A DNA stretch of 64,000 nucleotides from Streptomyces sp. CT34. Its GTDB lineage: Bacteria; Actinomycetota; Actinomycetes; Streptomycetales; Streptomycetaceae. Below the pieces are notes generated by a model. That model had not been told where the DNA came from. It saw only the letters and a list, made by a program, of their open reading frames with translations, and made no database searches. Positions within the stretch are counted from its first letter, which is position 1; each line of letters begins with the position of its first letter. Below are positions 61,060-64,000 of this stretch, piece after piece. Both the position numbers and the translations under genes were made by a program. The stretch covers positions 2,825,398-2,889,397 of the forward strand of contig NZ_KN708638.1 of the NCBI RefSeq assembly GCF_000805335.1, given 5' to 3'.

Positions 61060-62748
61060 GTGATAGTTCTCGGTTTGGTGGGCCGCCCCGACGTGCCGGA
61101 GTGCCACGATGCCGCGGCATGTCTCGTCATCGACGGCAAGGTGGTCGGGGCACTGGAGCAGGAGCGGGTCAGCCGCCGCCGGCATGCGGAGGGCGAGGGT
61201 CCGGAGGGTGCGGTTCGGGCCCTGCTCGATGCCCACGGCGTCCACCCCTCGGAGGTCCAGGCCATCGGCTACGCATGGGCCGACGCACCGGAGGGGGCGC
61301 TGACGCCGGAGACCGACATCCCCTGCGGGGTGCACGTGAGCGACCGGCTGACGGACACCGTCCTGCCCGGGCTCGCCGGTGAACTCGGCACCCGGGACAT
61401 CATCTTCTTCGACCACCACCTGTGCCATGCGGCGCAGGCGTACTACCTCAACCCGTACCGGACGGCCGACGTCCTGGTGGCCGACGGGTGGGGCGGGGAC
61501 GGGTCGACCTCGCTGTTCCATGTGCAGGACGGCCGGTTCCGGCTGCTGGAGCGGTACGACCGGTGCTGGTCGCTCGGCGTGTTCTACGGCGCCGCTTCGG
61601 CGTATGCCAACCTCGGCTGGTGGGGCGCGGGCAAGTTGATGGGGCTCAGCTCCTACGGGCGCACCAGCGACCTGCGATTCATGACGTTCGACCCCGCGGA
61701 CGCCTCGTTCCGCCTCGACCGCCGGCTGAAGGGCGCGCTGGCGACGGGCCGTGACTGGGAACGGCTCGGCGACCAGTGGCTGGAGACCTTCGCGGCGGGC
61801 TGCTTCCCGCACACGGACTCCTCGGGGAACGCCTTCGACTACGCGCCGTTCGCCGCCGATGTGCAGCTCACGGTCGAGGAACTCGGCCTGGGCCTGGCCC
61901 GGAGGCTGCGCCGGCTGTCCGGTGAGGACACGCTCCTGCTGTCCGGTGGCGTCGCGCTCAACGCGCACATGAACCGCCGACTGGCCCGCGAGAGCGGGTA
62001 CGCGCGGGTGTCCGGCACCGTCGCCCCCAACGACGGCGGGACGGTCTTCGGCGCGGCGATGCTGGCCGAGGCCCTGCTGGGGAAGGCGCCCGAGCCGCTG
62101 TCCGCCGACGAGGAGCCGCCCATCTTCTTCGGGCCGGAGGTGTCCACGAAGGCCATCGAGGAGGCGCTGGGCCGGAGCGGCGTGACGGCGCAGGCGCGGG
62201 AGCCGGGTGCCCTGCGGGCGGAGGTCGCCGGGGCCGTCGACCGCGGGCAGGTGGTGGCCTGGTTCGACGGCCGCAACGAGTTCGGCCCGCGGGCGCTGGG
62301 GGCCCGCAGCCTGCTCGCGTCGCCGCGCGACCGGGCCACGCTCGACCGGCTGAACCGGGTGAAGAGCCGTCAGCCCTGGCGCCCGGCCGCGCTGTCGCTC
62401 ACCGGGCAGGGCTTCGAACTGCTGGGCATGGAGCCACCGGTGAGCGGCCTGAGCGACTACATGCTGTGCACCCATCGTGTCGGCGAGGCGGGCGTCGCGC
62501 GGGCGGTGGCCGGCGTCCATGTCGACCACACGACGCGGGCGCAGTACGTCCCGGACGGCGGCGACGGCTTCGGCGCCCTGCTCGGCGCGGTCGGCGAGGA
62601 GACCGGGCTCCCGGCGGTCATCAACACCTCGCTCAACACCAAGGGGGAGCCCATGGCCCTCGGCCCGGACCAGGCCCTCGGCCTGATGGCCGGGTGCGCG
62701 GACATCGACCTGCTGGTGATGCCGCCGTACGTGGTCCGGCGCAGCTGA
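61060..62748 (+). CDS. TobZ/NodU-type carbamoyltransferase
   Basis: 562 residues from a GTG with GGAGG five bases upstream. The N-terminal Kae1-like domain has CHDAAACL (His16 matching the catalytic His14 of TobZ), QERVSRRRHAEG, FDHHLCHAAQAYY and VADGWGGDG; LLSGGVALN binds ATP. The C-terminal domain has FGPRALGARSLLA, RQPWRPAAL and NTSLNTKGEP. It transfers a carbamoyl group from carbamoyl phosphate via carbamoyl-AMP to a hydroxyl, usually of a sugar or polyketide. First gene of a new operon with a kinase and a glycosyltransferase, so probably part of another biosynthetic cluster. Confidence 0.93.
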   Translation: MIVLGLVGRPDVPECHDAAACLVIDGKVVGALEQERVSRRRHAEGEGPEGAVRALLDAHGVHPSEVQAIGYAWADAPEGALTPETDIPCGVHVSDRLTDTVLPGLAGELGTRDIIFFDHHLCHAAQAYYLNPYRTADVLVADGWGGDGSTSLFHVQDGRFRLLERYDRCWSLGVFYGAASAYANLGWWGAGKLMGLSSYGRTSDLRFMTFDPADASFRLDRRLKGALATGRDWERLGDQWLETFAAGCFPHTDSSGNAFDYAPFAADVQLTVEELGLGLARRLRRLSGEDTLLLSGGVALNAHMNRRLARESGYARVSGTVAPNDGGTVFGAAMLAEALLGKAPEPLSADEEPPIFFGPEVSTKAIEEALGRSGVTAQAREPGALRAEVAGAVDRGQVVAWFDGRNEFGPRALGARSLLASPRDRATLDRLNRVKSRQPWRPAALSLTGQGFELLGMEPPVSGLSDYMLCTHRVGEAGVARAVAGVHVDHTTRAQYVPDGGDGFGALLGAVGEETGLPAVINTSLNTKGEPMALGPDQALGLMAGCADIDLLVMPPYVVRRS

Positions 62749-62757
62749 GACACCCCG

Positions 62758-62792
62758 GCGGCGGCCACCCGGCTCTCCCCGGTGGCCGCCGC
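62758..62792 (+). terminator. hairpin after the carbamoyltransferase gene
   Basis: GCGGCGGCCACC (62758-62769) pairs perfectly with GGTGGCCGCCGC (62781-62792) over an 11-base loop, ten bases past the stop. Confidence 0.75.
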
Positions 62793-62814
62793 TGTGCACG
62801 GCTGGTACGTACGG

Positions 62815-62870
62815 CGTGTGCGGTGGTGTGGGTGGTGGTGTGTGTGCCGTGGTGTGTGTGCGGTGATGTG
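62815..62870 (+). repeat. GT-rich low-complexity tract
   Basis: A run of GTG, GGTGGT and TGTGTG units over about 56 bases, between the hairpin and the kinase gene, almost without A. It ends about 30 bases before the kinase start. Confidence 0.8.
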
Positions 62871-62902
62871 CGCCGGTTCGACGATGCGGAGGGAGACGGG
62901 CG

Positions 62903-63904
62903 ATGCTGCTGGTGCCGAGTGCCGCCGAGGCACGGCGCTGGGAGGCGACGGCGGCCGAGGTGCTCCGCCGGGAGTGGGGGGTGCGGGCCCGGCCGGTCGC
63001 GGCGGCCACGGGCTGGAACCACACCTGGCGGGCCGGCGGCTTCTGGCTCACCTGCCGCCCGGTGGCGGAAGGCGCCGCGTTCCGGCGGGAGACCGAGCTG
63101 TTCGGGCGGCTGAACGACTGCGCCCCGGTGTCCGGGGTGCGGGCGCCGGTCGCCGTACCCGCGTCGGCGGGAGCTCTGTGCGCCGAGGCGCGCGGCCATG
63201 TGTGGCGGCTGACGGAGGAACTCCCCGGCGAGACGCCCACCGGATTCCACGAGGCCGACTACCCGCGGGCCGGCGAGGGCCTGGCCAGGCTGCACGGCTG
63301 CCTGGCCGAACTGGACCCGCACACCGCCGTGCAGGCCCGCGGTCCGGTCGACCTCGCCGAGTGGCAGGTCGCCCGCGGCGTCCCCGGGCCCGCGGAACTG
63401 CCGGAGCTGGCGGCGGAGGACCTGGACCGCCTGGCCGTCGGCCTGCGGGTCGTCGCGGACGGCCTGGCGTGCCTGCGGGCGGCGCCGCGGCAGTTGCTGC
63501 ACGGCGATCCGGGGCTGCCGAACCTCCGGGTGGATCCGGCCGGTCGGGAGCTGGTCGCCGTCCTGGACCTGGAGGCGGCATCCGTGGGGCCGGTGGAACA
63601 CGACCTGGGGTGCATCGGCCTGTCCGCGTTCTCGCACCACGAGGACGACGGTATCGACGGCGTCACGGCGCTCGCGTCCGCGGTGACCGGTTACCGCCGC
63701 GGCACCGGGCGCACCGTTGACGAGCGGGCCGTCTACGTCCTCATGCTGGCCAACGACATCCGGCTGATCCGGGAGCTGCTGCTCGGAGCACGTCCGGGGG
63801 AGAACCTGCACAGCGTCGTCCAGTGGCAGTTCGGCCGCTACCGGAAGGTCCTCGATGCCTGGTCGCGGCTCCGATTCCAGGGAGAACGCGCATGCCTGAC
63901 GTGA
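62903..63904 (+). CDS. aminoglycoside phosphotransferase (APH)-like kinase
   Basis: 333 residues. The N-terminal lobe is short (AAATGWNHTWRAGGFWLTCRP). The catalytic loop is LLHGDPGLPNL with Asp202, and VLDLEAASVGPVEHDLG is the DFG-like metal site. The family phosphorylates small molecules, giving antibiotic resistance or serving as biosynthetic sugar kinases. GGAGGGAG precedes the ATG. Its end overlaps the next gene by 13 bases. Confidence 0.85.
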   Translation: MLLVPSAAEARRWEATAAEVLRREWGVRARPVAAATGWNHTWRAGGFWLTCRPVAEGAAFRRETELFGRLNDCAPVSGVRAPVAVPASAGALCAEARGHVWRLTEELPGETPTGFHEADYPRAGEGLARLHGCLAELDPHTAVQARGPVDLAEWQVARGVPGPAELPELAAEDLDRLAVGLRVVADGLACLRAAPRQLLHGDPGLPNLRVDPAGRELVAVLDLEAASVGPVEHDLGCIGLSAFSHHEDDGIDGVTALASAVTGYRRGTGRTVDERAVYVLMLANDIRLIRELLLGARPGENLHSVVQWQFGRYRKVLDAWSRLRFQGERACLT

Positions 63905-64000
63905 CGGTCGTCATTCCGCTGTACGGAACACACGAGGGCCGCAGCAGCCTTCGCGCGGTCACCGCGGCCTGGCTGGCCCAGGACGTGCCGTGCGAGGTCG
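63892..64000 (+). CDS. glycosyltransferase family 2, N-terminal part (cut by window edge)
   Basis: The first 36 codons read MPDVTVVIPLYGTHEGRSSLRAVTAAWLAQD, the start of a GT-A fold: the VTVVIPLYG strand binds the nucleotide. ATG 63892 lies inside the end of the kinase gene, with AGGGAGA just upstream. It continues beyond the window. Confidence 0.75.
   Translation, partial: MPDVTVVIPLYGTHEGRSSLRAVTAAWLAQDVPCEV

Noticed and set aside
1..64000. CRISPR arrays and rRNA genes
   Set aside because: No regularly spaced 20-40 base repeats with unique spacers and no rRNA signature were seen; the tandem repeats near 60 kb are head-to-tail duplications without spacers.

Overview
The window is high-GC actinobacterial DNA, most likely from Streptomyces or a close relative. 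The signs are the base composition, many GTG/TTG starts with four-base ATGA/GTGA gene overlaps, class I lanthipeptide and type I polyketide enzymes, a StrR-like regulator, DmdR/IdeR-type iron boxes, and typical Streptomyces integrase, IS110 and Rhs remnants or genes.

Layout. (1) 1-7012 looks like core chromosome: a sortase-anchored thioester adhesin, an ssb gene, two overlapping membrane-linked GTPases and tRNA-Arg(UCU). (2) 7.0-19.5 kb is a class I lanthipeptide locus: two-component kinase and response regulator, methyltransferase, small membrane protein, luciferase-like (LanJ-type) oxidoreductase, ABC exporter, LanB, LanC, a 67-residue precursor with an FDLD leader motif, and a LURP-one/YxjI-like protein. 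A damaged copy of the tRNA-Arg T-arm lies at 7202-7223. (3) 19.8-21.4 kb is a scar: strong hairpins, a broken tyrosine integrase and a broken IS110 transposase. (4) 21.5-49.2 kb is a second biosynthetic locus. Its first genes (DegT-type aminotransferase, StrR-like regulator, free carrier protein, DhbE-like adenylating enzyme, type II thioesterase, NikD-like flavoprotein oxidase, then a KS-AT-ACP polyketide synthase) fit a pathway turning lysine into a carrier-bound picolinate-type starter and extending it once with malonate. They are followed by a CGNR regulator/exporter pair, a cysteine synthase-like enzyme with serine acetyltransferase, an ACS-type transporter, a TPR regulator, a second-copy-type MurB, a complete iron-siderophore ABC importer with iron boxes, an AraC regulator, a Bcr/CflA exporter, a P450 and an asparagine synthetase. 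No NRPS condensation domain is visible. (5) 49.2-51.8 kb is a gene graveyard (serine recombinase, transketolase and a ProC-like C-terminus, all broken) with one intact 56-residue membrane peptide. (6) 52.2-57.4 kb is a polymorphic toxin operon: WXG-like protein, Rhs protein with a C-terminal nuclease, SUKH immunity protein. (7) 57.6-59.3 kb encodes an ABC-F ATPase. (8) 59.8-61.0 kb holds a cupredoxin without a signal peptide and an intergenic stretch full of tandem duplications. (9) 61.06-64.0 kb starts a third biosynthetic-looking operon: carbamoyltransferase, APH-type kinase and the first codons of a glycosyltransferase, cut by the window edge.

The most interesting systems are the picolinate-type cluster with its own divergent MurB and embedded iron uptake, and the lanthipeptide locus whose Ser/Thr-rich, two-cysteine precursor is paired with a candidate dehydroamino-acid reductase. 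All functional assignments come from reading translated motifs and context; no database search was run.
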